This document shows, in pieces, positions 44,743 through 53,540 of a stretch of 64,000 bases of DNA (the stretch's first letter is position 1; the number at the start of each line of letters is the position of its first letter). The stretch comes from Nocardiopsis mwathae. GTDB taxonomy: Bacteria; Actinomycetota; Actinomycetes; Streptosporangiales; Streptosporangiaceae. The notes beneath the pieces are model-generated. The model saw only the letters and a list, made by a program, of their open reading frames with translations, searched no databases and was not told where the DNA came from. The position numbers were made by a program, and so were the translations under genes. The DNA is taken from the NCBI RefSeq assembly GCF_014201195.1, contig NZ_JACHDS010000001.1, positions 3,100,001 through 3,164,000 on the forward strand, read 5' to 3'.

Positions 44743-46989
44743 ATGACGAACACCCGTGCGGCGACCGCCGCTCCGACGGTGCTGGTGGCCAACCGCGGCG
44801 AGATCGCGGTCCGCATCATGCGCACGCTGCGGCGGCTGGGGATGCGGTCGGTCGCGGTCTACAGCGACGGCGACCCCGACGCGCGGCATGTGCGGGCCGC
44901 CGACGAGGCGGTCCGGGTGGGCGGGGCGGGCCTCGCCGACAGCTACCTGAACGGGGCCGCCATCATCGACGCCGCCCTGGCGACCGGCGCGACCATGATC
45001 CACCCGGGGTACGGGTTCCTGTCGGAGAACGCGGGCTTCGCGCGGGCGTGCGGCAAGGCGGGGCTGGTCTTCGTCGGCCCGCCTCCGGAGGCCATCGAGG
45101 CGATGGGCGACAAGATCCGGGCGAAGGCCGCGGTCGCCGCCGCCGGGGTGCCGCTGCTGCCCGGGTTCGCCGAGGATGCGGGGGACCCGCTGTCGGACGA
45201 GGAGCTGCGGCGGGCGGCGGCGGAGGTCGGTTTCCCGCTGCTGATCAAGCCGTCGGCCGGGGGCGGCGGCAAGGGCATGCGACTGGTGCGCGCCGAGGAC
45301 GAGCTGGCCGCCGCCGCGGCCGCGGCCCGGCGCGAGGCGGCCGCCGCGTTCGGCGACGCGACCCTGCTGGTCGAGCGGTTCGTGGAGCGGCCCCGGCACA
45401 TCGAGGTGCAGGTGCTGGCCGACGCCCACGGCAACGTGGTCCACCTCGGCGAGCGCGAGTGCAGCCTGCAGCGGCGGCACCAGAAGATCGTGGAGGAGGC
45501 ACCCTCTCCCCTGCTCACCGAGGAGCAGCGGGCGAAGATGGGCGCGGCCGCGGTGGCCGCCGCCACCGCCTGCGGCTATGTGGGGGCGGGGACGGTCGAG
45601 TTCATCGTCCGGGCGGCCGGTGGCGCCTACTCGTTCCTGGAGATGAACACCCGCCTCCAGGTCGAGCACCCGGTCACCGAGGCGGTCACCACCATCGGCG
45701 GACGCCGCGGCGTCGACCTGGTCGAGCTGCAGCTCCGTATCGCCCTCGGCGACCCCCTCCCCTTCTCCCAGACCGACATCGGCCTGTCCGGGCACGCCGT
45801 GGAGTCCCGCGTCTACGCCGAGGACCCCGCACTCGACTTCCTGCCGACCGGCGGCCGGGTCCTGCTCCTCGACGAACCCGAGGGCGAGCACGTCCGCGTC
45901 GACTCCGGCCTGGACGACGGTGCGGAGATCACCTCCGCCTACGACCCCATGCTGGCCAAGGTCATCACCTGGGCGCCCGATCGCACCGCGGCACTGGACC
46001 GGATGGACGGCGCGCTGGCCCGCTACACCCTGCTCGGCTGCGGCACCAACGTGGCGTTCCTGCGCCGCCTCCTGCGCCACCCCGACGTCGCGGCCGGGGG
46101 GCTGAGCACCGACCTGACCGAGCGCATCCGCCCCGAGCTGGTCCCCGACGCGGCCGACGCCGTCCCACCGGGCCTGTACGCGGCCGCCGCACTCGACCTG
46201 CAGCTCGGACTGGAACCCGCCGGCCCGCTCACGGACCGCTTCGACGTCCCCGACGGCTGGCGCGTGGGCGGCCCCGCCTGGACCACGTGGCGGCTGCGCG
46301 CGCCCCGCCACGACGCGGTCGCCGTGCTGGTCCGCCGCACCACCGCCCCCGACGCGCCTCCCTCCCCCGGCGCGTCCGTCGGCTACGAGGTGCGCGTGGG
46401 AGACGGCGAACCGGTGCCCGCCCGCGCCGCGCGGTCGGCCGACGGCCGGACTCTGACCGTCGACTTCGGCGGGCGCGCGGTCCGCTACGCGCGCGCCGTC
46501 GACGGCGCCGACCTGTGGCTCGGCCGAGAGGGGTCGGCCTGGCGGTTCCACGAGGAGCCCGCGTTCGCGGCCGTCCGCGAGGACGACACCGGCGGCGACG
46601 GCTCGCTGCGCAGCCCGATGCCGGGCACGGTGCTGTCCGTCCCGGTCGAGCAGGGGCAGCGGGTGACCGCCGGGACCCCGGTCGTCGTGGTCGAGGCGAT
46701 GAAGATGGAGCACGCGGTCACCGCACCCATCGACGGCGTCGTCGCCCGCCTGGAGGTCGCACCGGGCCGCCCCGTGGCCATGGACATGCTTCTGGCCGTC
46801 ATCACGGCGGACGGGGAGGAAGCCGACGGGCCGAACGCTCCGGCGGACGCGGCCGCTTCCCCGTCGGCGCCCCCGACCGCCCCGACTCCGCCGTCCGCGG
46901 AGGCGGCGGCCACCCGGCCGCGCTCCCCCGCACCCACCGACCGGCGCGACCCGCCGATTCCGCCGCCAACGAGGAGTGACCGACAGTGA
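44743..46989 (+). CDS. accA1: Acyl-CoA carboxylase biotin carboxylase/BCCP alpha subunit
   Basis: Protein of 748 residues. Biotin carboxylase domain: VLVANRGEIAVRIMRTL, HPGYGFLSENAGFA, glycine-rich ATP loop SAGGGGKGM, and EMNTRLQVEHPVTE. Then a BT-like middle region and a C-terminal biotinyl domain with VEAMKMEH (Lys biotinylated). It carboxylates biotin with ATP and bicarbonate. An unusual Ala/Pro/Ser-rich tail of about 55 residues follows the BCCP domain. ATG 44743; the end overlaps the fadE19 start (GTGA). Confidence 0.93.
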   Translation: MTNTRAATAAPTVLVANRGEIAVRIMRTLRRLGMRSVAVYSDGDPDARHVRAADEAVRVGGAGLADSYLNGAAIIDAALATGATMIHPGYGFLSENAGFARACGKAGLVFVGPPPEAIEAMGDKIRAKAAVAAAGVPLLPGFAEDAGDPLSDEELRRAAAEVGFPLLIKPSAGGGGKGMRLVRAEDELAAAAAAARREAAAAFGDATLLVERFVERPRHIEVQVLADAHGNVVHLGERECSLQRRHQKIVEEAPSPLLTEEQRAKMGAAAVAAATACGYVGAGTVEFIVRAAGGAYSFLEMNTRLQVEHPVTEAVTTIGGRRGVDLVELQLRIALGDPLPFSQTDIGLSGHAVESRVYAEDPALDFLPTGGRVLLLDEPEGEHVRVDSGLDDGAEITSAYDPMLAKVITWAPDRTAALDRMDGALARYTLLGCGTNVAFLRRLLRHPDVAAGGLSTDLTERIRPELVPDAADAVPPGLYAAAALDLQLGLEPAGPLTDRFDVPDGWRVGGPAWTTWRLRAPRHDAVAVLVRRTTAPDAPPSPGASVGYEVRVGDGEPVPARAARSADGRTLTVDFGGRAVRYARAVDGADLWLGREGSAWRFHEEPAFAAVREDDTGGDGSLRSPMPGTVLSVPVEQGQRVTAGTPVVVVEAMKMEHAVTAPIDGVVARLEVAPGRPVAMDMLLAVITADGEEADGPNAPADAAASPSAPPTAPTPPSAEAAATRPRSPAPTDRRDPPIPPPTRSDRQ

Positions 46990-48158
46990 GCACCACAGCC
47001 GACCGCGCCCACCGCCTCTCCCCCGAGCACGAGGAGCTGCGCAGCACCGTCGAGGCGTTCGCCCGCGACGAGGTCGCGCCGGTCATCGGCGACTACTACG
47101 AGCGCTGTGCGTTCCCCTACGACATCGTCGCCAAGATGGGCCGGATGGGCCTGTTCGGGCTGCCGTTCCCCGAAGAGTCCGGCGGCATGGGCGGCGACTA
47201 CTTCGCGCTCTGCCTGGCGCTGGAGGAGCTCGCCCGCGCGGACTCCTCGGTCGCCATCACCCTGGAGGCCGCCGTGTCGCTCGGCGCGATGCCGATCCAC
47301 CGCTTCGGCAGCGAGGACCAGAAGAAGACCTGGCTGCCCCGGCTGTGCTCGGGCGAGGCGCTCGGCGCGTTCGGGCTGACCGAGCCCGGCGGCGGCTCGG
47401 ATGCGGGGGCCACCCGCACCACCGCGCGCCTCGTCGACGGCGAGTGGGTGATCAACGGGACCAAGTCGTTCATCACCAACTCCGGCACCGACATCACCGC
47501 GCTGGTCACGGTCACGGCCATCACCGGGGAGCGCCCCGACGGCCGCCCGGAGATCTCCGCGATCCTGGTGCCGTCCGGCACCCCGGGCTTCTCCATCGGG
47601 CAGAAATACTCGAAGGTGGGCTGGAACGCCTCCGACACCAACGAGCTCGTGTTCGACGACTGCCGCGTGCCCGAGGCCAACCTGGTGGGCGAGCGCGGCC
47701 GCGGCTACGCCCAGTTCCTGCGCATCCTCGACGAGGGGCGCATCGCGATCGCCGCGCTGTCGGTGGGGCTGGCCCAGGGGTGCGTGGACGAGAGCGTGCG
47801 CTACGCCGCCGAGCGGGAGGCGTTCGGCCGGCACATCGGGGAGTACCAGGCCATCCAGTTCAAGATCGCCGACATGGAGGCCCGCGCACACACCGCACGC
47901 CTGGCCTACTACGACGCGGCGGCGCGGATGCTGGCCGGTGAGCCCTTCAAGAAGGAGGCCGCCATCGCCAAGCTGGTGGCGTCCAACGCGGCCATGGACA
48001 ACGCGCGGGACGCCACCCAGATCTTCGGCGGCTACGGCTTCATGAACGAGTACCCGGTGGGCCGCTTCTACCGGGACGCCAAGATCCTGGAGATCGGCGA
48101 GGGCACCAGCGAGGTCCAGAAGATGCTCATCGCCCGCGAACTGGGGCTTCCGGCTTGA
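46986..48158 (+). CDS. fadE19: Acyl-CoA dehydrogenase (isovaleryl-CoA dehydrogenase-like)
   Basis: Flavoprotein of 390 residues. FAD/substrate motifs FGLTEPGGGSDAGATRTTA and FITNSGTD; YSKVGWNASDTNELVFDDCRVP; C-terminal QIFGGYGFMNEYPVGRFYRDAKILEIGEGTSE. It oxidises a short branched acyl-CoA to the 2-enoyl-CoA, feeding the adjacent carboxylase. The base is presumably a Glu in the EI-EGTSE loop region (family knowledge). GTG 46986 is coupled to the accA1 stop. Confidence 0.93.
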   Translation: MSTTADRAHRLSPEHEELRSTVEAFARDEVAPVIGDYYERCAFPYDIVAKMGRMGLFGLPFPEESGGMGGDYFALCLALEELARADSSVAITLEAAVSLGAMPIHRFGSEDQKKTWLPRLCSGEALGAFGLTEPGGGSDAGATRTTARLVDGEWVINGTKSFITNSGTDITALVTVTAITGERPDGRPEISAILVPSGTPGFSIGQKYSKVGWNASDTNELVFDDCRVPEANLVGERGRGYAQFLRILDEGRIAIAALSVGLAQGCVDESVRYAAEREAFGRHIGEYQAIQFKIADMEARAHTARLAYYDAAARMLAGEPFKKEAAIAKLVASNAAMDNARDATQIFGGYGFMNEYPVGRFYRDAKILEIGEGTSEVQKMLIARELGLPA

Positions 48159-48232
48159 CCGTGCGCCGGTGCGGCCCACCCGCCGCACCGGCCACCACCG
48201 CCGCCACCGGGGCGTGTCCGGTGGATCAGGTC

Positions 48233-49006
48233 CTAGGCGTGCGTGGCGCGGATCTTGGACTGCCCGTGCGGCAGCCGCTCCCAGTCCGACATGAACCGGG
48301 CCTTCAGCCCGTGCTTCTCCGCCAGAGCGGTCAGGGTCCCGGTCCGGTAGTAGAAGTCCTCGCGCAGGACGTGGTGCTCCTTGCCCTCGGTGCGGTCGAA
48401 GGTGAAGTCGAACCACCCGTCGGCGGCCAGGATCCGCCCCACGTGCGCCAGGCACTCGTCGATCACCTCCAGCGGCGAGTGCGAGAACACGCTGTGGGCG
48501 TGTACGACCCGGAAGTGGGCGTCGGGCAGGAACGCGAAGCGGAGGTCGCGCACGGGCGCCAGGTGCGGCAACTTGGCCTGCAGCCCCTGGCGGGCCAGGG
48601 TCTCCTCGGCGGCGATGAGGATGTCGGGCGAGATGTCGATACCGTAGTAGTTGCCGGGGTCGAGGTAGTCGATGAACCGCCACCCCGCGCGCAGGTTCCC
48701 GCACCCGATGTCGAGCATCCGGTCCGGGGGCTTCAGGCCGTGGGAGACGAGGTAGTCGAACTGCATCTGCCCGAGCGCCAGCCAGCGCTCGTGGGTCGTG
48801 GATCCGACCGCGGCCTCCGGGCCGTCGGCGATGTCGTGCCTCATCACGGCCCGGTAGTAGGAGATGTGGTCGGGATGGCGCAACCGCAGCCACGTGTCGC
48901 GCCCGGCGCGCTTGAGGTAGCCCGGAATCCTGCCGGGGTTGCGCAGTGCGTAGCCCACCTTGTGACTCAACGCCGAGCGATCGGCGGCCACCTTCTTCCA
49001 CTGCAT
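48233..49006 (-). CDS. Class I SAM-dependent methyltransferase
   Basis: Protein of 257 residues with MLDIGCGNLRAGWRFIDYL (SAM motif I), YYGIDISPDILIAAEETL, and VVHAHSVFSHSPLEVIDECLAHVGR. The N-terminal 70 residues are basic and may bind a glycan or membrane surface, since similar proteins occur in cell-surface gene sets; this is inference. It sits between the acc operon and the steroid cluster with no obvious link to either. Confidence 0.87.
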   Translation of the reverse strand: MQWKKVAADRSALSHKVGYALRNPGRIPGYLKRAGRDTWLRLRHPDHISYYRAVMRHDIADGPEAAVGSTTHERWLALGQMQFDYLVSHGLKPPDRMLDIGCGNLRAGWRFIDYLDPGNYYGIDISPDILIAAEETLARQGLQAKLPHLAPVRDLRFAFLPDAHFRVVHAHSVFSHSPLEVIDECLAHVGRILAADGWFDFTFDRTEGKEHHVLREDFYYRTGTLTALAEKHGLKARFMSDWERLPHGQSKIRATHA

Positions 49007-49172
49007 GGCGATGGCGTCCTTCCGGTCACGGCACTCCGGTCATGGCACGACCGGTGACCCCCCATCCTGGGCCACCGGCGCAAGACCCGGTAACCGCAGC
49101 TCCGGACCTCATCAGCGTTTTCACCGGCCTTGAAGAGGTGCATGCACGGGGCGCCCCCGCGCCGGGGCGGCG

Positions 49173-50075
49173 TTACCCGCCGTAGACCGGTTCCGGGGCC
49201 TGCGCGCCGTCGAGCAGGGCCCGGACGGCCGGTGCGATGTCCGCGGGGGTCCACCGCGTGCCGCGGTCGACCGTCGGGCCGTGGCGGTACCCCTCCATGA
49301 CGGTGATGCGGCCACCGACGGCCTCGAAGACGCCGCCGGTGACGTCCGCCGAGTCCGCCGACCCCAGCCAGACGACCAGGGGCGAGACGTGCGCCGGGTC
49401 CATGCGGTCGAAGCCGCCGTCCTCCGGAGCCGCCATGGTCTCGGCGAAGAGCCGCTCGGTCATGCGGGTGCGGGCGGCCGGTGCGATGGCGTTGGCGCGC
49501 ACCCCGTAGCTGGCGAGCTCGGCCGCCGCCACCAGGGTCAGGGCCGCGATCCCGGCCTTGGCGGCCGCGTAGTTGGCCTGCCCGACACTGCCCAGGAGCC
49601 CGGCTCCCGAGGTCGTGTTGACGACGGACGCGGCCACGGAACGCCCCGCCTTCTTCTCGCTCCGCCAGTGGGCGGCGGCGTGCCTGAGCGGAAGGAAGTG
49701 GCCGGCCAGGTGGACCCGGACGACGGAGTCCCAGTCGTCCTCGGTCATGTTGACCAGCATCCGGTCGCGGAGGAAGCCCGCGTTGTTGACCAGCACGTCG
49801 AGCCTCCCGAACGCGTCGAGTGCGGCGCGCACGACCTCGGCCGCTCCCCGGTCCGCGGCGATGTCGCTCACCACTGCGACGGCTTCGCCGCCCAGGGCAC
49901 GGATCTCCGCCGCCACGTCCTCGGCCGCCTGCCGCGAACCGCCGGTGCCGTCGCGTTCCACACCGAGGTCGTTGACCACGACCTTGGCTCCCTGACACGC
50001 GAACTCCAGGGCATGGGCCCGGCCGAGCCCGCGCCCGGCACCGGTGACGATGACGACCCTGTCCTCGCAGATCAT
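49173..50075 (-). CDS. SDR family oxidoreductase (Rv3548c-like, steroid cluster)
   Basis: Short-chain dehydrogenase of 300 residues: TGAGRGLGRAHALEF (NAD binding), VNNAGFLRDRM, NTTSGAGLLGSVGQANYAAAKAGI (Ser/Tyr/Lys). It resembles larger SDRs with a C-terminal extension that in mycobacteria lie next to echA20. It probably oxidises or reduces a HIP-derived acyl-CoA; the exact step is not known. ATG 50075 has GGAGGAG upstream. It follows the next SDR gene on the same strand, 32 bp apart. Confidence 0.86.
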   Translation of the reverse strand: MICEDRVVIVTGAGRGLGRAHALEFACQGAKVVVNDLGVERDGTGGSRQAAEDVAAEIRALGGEAVAVVSDIAADRGAAEVVRAALDAFGRLDVLVNNAGFLRDRMLVNMTEDDWDSVVRVHLAGHFLPLRHAAAHWRSEKKAGRSVAASVVNTTSGAGLLGSVGQANYAAAKAGIAALTLVAAAELASYGVRANAIAPAARTRMTERLFAETMAAPEDGGFDRMDPAHVSPLVVWLGSADSADVTGGVFEAVGGRITVMEGYRHGPTVDRGTRWTPADIAPAVRALLDGAQAPEPVYGG

Positions 50076-50107
50076 GCGCTCTCCTCCCGCCATGGGTTCT
50101 CCTTCCG

Positions 50108-50914
50108 TCATGCGTCGTCCTCCCGCCATGCGTCGTCCCGCCGATCCGGCGGGGCACCCCCCGCGGTCGCCGTCGCCGCCGCGTCGAGGTAGGCGGGGCG
50201 CTCGCCTCCGCCGTGCAGCGGAAGTGCGGCCCCGCTCACGTAGGCGGCGGCCGGGGAGGCCAGGAAGACACAGGCGGCGCCGACGTCGGCGGGGTCGGCC
50301 AACCGTCCCAGCGGCACGGTCCGGGCCACGGCGGCGGCACCCGACGCGTCGCCGTAGTGCGCTGCGGCCGCCTCGGTGCGGACCATGCCGACGCGCACCG
50401 CGTTCACCCGCACCTTGGGCGCCCACTCCACGGCGAGCGAGACCGTCAGGTTCTCCAGGCCCGCCTTTGCCGCGGCGTAGGCGGCCGTTCCCGGGGACGG
50501 GCGGTGCCCGCTGACGCTGCCGATCATGATGATCGACCCGCCCCGGGGACGACGCTGTAGGACGCGGTTGGCGGCGCGGGACACGATCAGCGGGGCGATG
50601 AGGTTGAGCTCGATCACCTTGGCGTGCCGCCGCACATCGCTCTCGCCCACCGGCAGGTAGGGGGTACCGCCCGCGTTGTTGACGAGGACGTCGAGGTCGG
50701 GGATCCCGCCGATGAAGTCCTCGACGGCGTCGGCGTCGCGGACGTCGACGCGCTCGAAGCGCACACCCTCCGGCAGGGATTCCGGTTCCCTGCGGGCGCA
50801 GGCGACGACCTCGGCCCCCGCGGCGCGGAACGCGGCGGTGATGCCGAGTCCCACCCCGCGCGCACCACCGGTGACCACGACCGTCATCCCGCTGAGGCCG
50901 TCGGTGTCCGTCAC
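50108..50914 (-). CDS. SDR family oxidoreductase (Rv3549c-like, steroid cluster)
   Basis: Protein of 268 residues: VVVTGGARGVGLGITAAF, VLVNNAGGTPYLPV, IMIGSVSGHRPSPGTAAYAAAKAGL. Directly divergent from echA20, with the KstR2-like box between them, as in mycobacteria. GTG 50914 is preferred to ATG 50962 because GGGAGGCGG precedes it. The specific substrate is unknown. Confidence 0.86.
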   Translation of the reverse strand: MTDTDGLSGMTVVVTGGARGVGLGITAAFRAAGAEVVACARREPESLPEGVRFERVDVRDADAVEDFIGGIPDLDVLVNNAGGTPYLPVGESDVRRHAKVIELNLIAPLIVSRAANRVLQRRPRGGSIIMIGSVSGHRPSPGTAAYAAAKAGLENLTVSLAVEWAPKVRVNAVRVGMVRTEAAAAHYGDASGAAAVARTVPLGRLADPADVGAACVFLASPAAAYVSGAALPLHGGGERPAYLDAAATATAGGAPPDRRDDAWREDDA

Positions 50915-51018
50915 GGTCCGCCTCCCGCCGCTCGCTCCCGCCCGGCACGGCTCCCGATTCATGTGGCCCGGTCGGGCCTCTGGATGGGGCTGTGGACGGC
51001 TGCTACGGTCTTAGTTCT

Positions 51019-51032
51019 AACAAACGTTTGGT
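51019..51032. promoter_or_regulatory. KstR2-like operator between the SDR gene and echA20
   Basis: AACAAACGTTTGGT fits the mycobacterial KstR2 site AnCAAGnnCTTGnT except that the inner G/C pair is A/T. It lies 14 bp before the echA20 ATG and 104 bp before the SDR start, so one site could control both directions. Confidence 0.8.
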
Positions 51033-51046
51033 GGAAGGGTAATGCC

Positions 51047-51862
51047 ATGGCGGTCTCCACCACCATCCACCCTTCGGGAGTCTCCGAGGTCGTGGTCGAC
51101 ACTCCCCCGGTCAACGCCCTCTCCGTACGGGACTGGCACGACCTGGCCGACGCGGTCCGCCACTGCGGACGCGACCCCGCCGTCGGCGCCGTGGTCCTGC
51201 GCGCGAAGGGCCCCGGCTTCAACGCCGGCGTCGACATCAAGGAGATCCGGCGGAGCACCGGCCACGGTGCCCTGCTCGGCGCCAACCGCGGCTGCTACGC
51301 CGCCTTCGCCGCGGTCTACGACTGCGAGATCCCCGTCGTCGCCGCCGTCCACGGGTTCTGCCTGGGCGGCGGCGTGGGCCTGGCCGGAAACGCCGACATC
51401 GTCATCGCCGCCGAGGACGCCTATTTCGGCCTCCCGGAGGTCGACCGGGGCGCGCTGGGCGCCGCCACCCACCTCGCGCGCCTGGTGCCGCAGCACCTGG
51501 TGCGCGCCATGGTCTACACGTGCCGCACCGTGTCCGCCGCCGAGCTGCACGCGCACGGCTCGGTGCTGACGGTGGTACCGACCACCGGGCTGCGCGCCGA
51601 GGCCCTGGCCGTGGCCGACGAGATCGCCCAGAAGGATCCACAGGTCATCCGGCGGGCGAAGGAGGCGCTGAACGGAATCGATCCGGTGGACGTCAAGCGC
51701 GGGTACCGATTCGAGCAGGGGTTCACCTACGAGCTCACCCTGACCGGCGCGGGCGGCGCCCACCGCGACAGGTTCGCCGCCGGCGCCGTGGAGACCGCCG
51801 TGCCAGGGGCGACGGCCGAGGCAGAGCCCCCCGGCCCGACCCCGGAGGACCACCCCCGGTGA
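51047..51862 (+). CDS. echA20: EchA20-like enoyl-CoA hydratase (ring D hydrolase)
   Basis: Crotonase-fold protein of 271 residues: VNALSVRDWHDL, GFNAGVDIKEIRR (oxyanion), VAAVHGFCLGGGVGLAGNADIVIA, YFGLPEVDRGALGAATHLARLVP. Mycobacterial EchA20 opens ring D of the HIP-derived CoA thioester by hydrolysis; the same role is inferred from order and sequence. AAGG lies upstream of ATG 51047. The stop overlaps ipdA (GTGA). Confidence 0.9.
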   Translation: MAVSTTIHPSGVSEVVVDTPPVNALSVRDWHDLADAVRHCGRDPAVGAVVLRAKGPGFNAGVDIKEIRRSTGHGALLGANRGCYAAFAAVYDCEIPVVAAVHGFCLGGGVGLAGNADIVIAAEDAYFGLPEVDRGALGAATHLARLVPQHLVRAMVYTCRTVSAAELHAHGSVLTVVPTTGLRAEALAVADEIAQKDPQVIRRAKEALNGIDPVDVKRGYRFEQGFTYELTLTGAGGAHRDRFAAGAVETAVPGATAEAEPPGPTPEDHPR

Positions 51863-52755
51863 GCGCGGCGGACACGCCACCGGCCCCTCCGGGTGGCCGC
51901 GGCAAGGTCATGTCTCCCGACGAGGTGGCCGCCCGGCTCACCGACGGCATGACGATCGGCATCGGCGGCTGGGGCTCGCGGCGCAAACCGATGGCCCTGG
52001 TCCGGGCGATCTGCCGCACCCCCCTCCGCGACCTCACCGTCGTCTCCTGCGGCGGCCCGGACATCGGCCTGCTGTGCGCCTACGGCAAGGTGCGGCGCGT
52101 CGTCGCCCCTTTCGTCACCCTCGACTCGATCCCGCTGGACCCGTGGTTCCGCGCGGCCCGGCAGAGCGGGGACGGCGCCACGAGCATCGAGTTCACCGAG
52201 TACGACGAGGGCATGTTCATGTTCGGGCTCCTCGCGGCGGCCTACCGGCTGCCGTTCCTCCCCACGCCGGCCGGAACGGCCACCGACATCCTGCGGGTCA
52301 ACCCCGGCCTGCGGACCATCCGCTCCCCCTACCGGACGGCAGGCGCCGAAGGAGGGGAGTTCGTCGCCATGCCCCCGCTGCCCCTGGACGCCGCGCTCGT
52401 CCACATGAACCGGGCCGACGTGCGCGGCAACGGCCAGTATCTCGGCCCCGACCCCTACCTCGACGACCTGTTCGCGAAGGCGGCCGACCGCTGCTACATG
52501 TCGTGCGAACGCCTCGTCCCGTCCTTCGACGGTCCGGTGCAGTCGCTGCTGGTCAGCCGCATGTTCGTGAACGGCGTGGCGGAGACCCCCCGCGGCGCGC
52601 ACTTCACCTCCTGCGAACCCGACTACGGGCGCGACGAGGTCTTCCAGCGGCGGTACGCCGCGGCGGCCGGCGACCCCGCGGGGTGGCAGCGCTTCCGAAA
52701 CCGCTACCTGGACGCGGACGAGCCCACCTACCAGCGGGAAGTGAAGCGCACGTGA
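51859..52755 (+). CDS. ipdA: IpdA: CoA-transferase-fold hydrolase alpha subunit (ring C opening)
   Basis: Family I CoA-transferase alpha-like protein of 298 residues: TIGIGGWGSRRKPMALVRAI, VVSCGGPDIGLLCA, and the EFTEYDEGMF segment (residues 111-120), which in the mycobacterial enzyme carries the catalytic Glu. IpdA with IpdB hydrolyses ring C of COCHEA-CoA (established for mycobacteria and Rhodococcus). Overlapping GTGA junctions on both sides imply coupled synthesis with EchA20 and IpdB. Confidence 0.92.
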   Translation: MSAADTPPAPPGGRGKVMSPDEVAARLTDGMTIGIGGWGSRRKPMALVRAICRTPLRDLTVVSCGGPDIGLLCAYGKVRRVVAPFVTLDSIPLDPWFRAARQSGDGATSIEFTEYDEGMFMFGLLAAAYRLPFLPTPAGTATDILRVNPGLRTIRSPYRTAGAEGGEFVAMPPLPLDAALVHMNRADVRGNGQYLGPDPYLDDLFAKAADRCYMSCERLVPSFDGPVQSLLVSRMFVNGVAETPRGAHFTSCEPDYGRDEVFQRRYAAAAGDPAGWQRFRNRYLDADEPTYQREVKRT

Positions 52756-53540
52756 CCCCTTCCCTCCCCCCTGCCGCGGTTCCGCCCCCGTCCCCGCCCA
52801 CCCCCTCACCCTCACGCGCGGAGATGTGCGCCGTCGCCTGCGCCGACGCCTGGCGCGGCGACGGCGAGACACTGGCCGCCGCCATGGGGACCTGCGCGAT
52901 CCTCGGCTCCCGGCTGGCCCGGCTCACCTTCGCCCCCGGCCTGCTCACCACCGACGGCGGCGCGCTACTCACCCGCGGACCGCTGCCGCTGAACCGTCCC
53001 GCCGCCACCGCCTCCCACACGGCCGAGGGATGGCTCCCCTTCCGCGACCACCTGTGGCTGGTCCTGCACGGGCGCCGCCACGTCATGATGGGCGCGGCCC
53101 AGCTCGACCGGCACGGCCGCAGCAACATCTCCCGCATCGGCGACCGGGACCGGCCGGCCGCCCAGCTCCTCGGCGCGCGCGGGGCGCCCGGCAACACGAT
53201 CCGCAACACGACCAGCTACTGGATCCCCCGCCACACCCGCCGCGTGTTCGTCGAGCGCGTCGACATGGTGACCGGGGCCGCCGCCACCGACGCCCACGAC
53301 CTGCGCCGCGTCGTCACCGACCTGGGTGTTCTCGACTTCCAGGGGCCGGGGCACACACTGCGTCTGGTCTCGGTACACCCGGGCGTCACGGTCGAGGAGG
53401 TGCGCGACAACACCGGCTTCGACCTTCCCACCCCCGCCGACGGCGTCGGGCGGACCCGGGATCCGACCGACCATGAGCTGCACCTGCTGCGCGGCGTCCT
53501 CGACCCCGACGGCCTGCGCGAGCGCGAGGTCCGCGGGTGA
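52752..53540 (+). CDS. ipdB: IpdB: CoA-transferase-fold hydrolase beta subunit
   Basis: Partner of IpdA, 262 residues: CAVACADAWRGDGETLAAAMGT, LARLTFAPGLLTTDGG, HVMMGAAQLDRHGRSNISRIGD, and ERVDMVTGA. Its first 22 residues are Pro/Ser-rich and not part of the family core; MCAVACADA may mark the real core start. The GTG start and TGA stop overlap the neighbours by four bases. Confidence 0.92.
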   Translation: MTPSLPPAAVPPPSPPTPSPSRAEMCAVACADAWRGDGETLAAAMGTCAILGSRLARLTFAPGLLTTDGGALLTRGPLPLNRPAATASHTAEGWLPFRDHLWLVLHGRRHVMMGAAQLDRHGRSNISRIGDRDRPAAQLLGARGAPGNTIRNTTSYWIPRHTRRVFVERVDMVTGAAATDAHDLRRVVTDLGVLDFQGPGHTLRLVSVHPGVTVEEVRDNTGFDLPTPADGVGRTRDPTDHELHLLRGVLDPDGLREREVRG

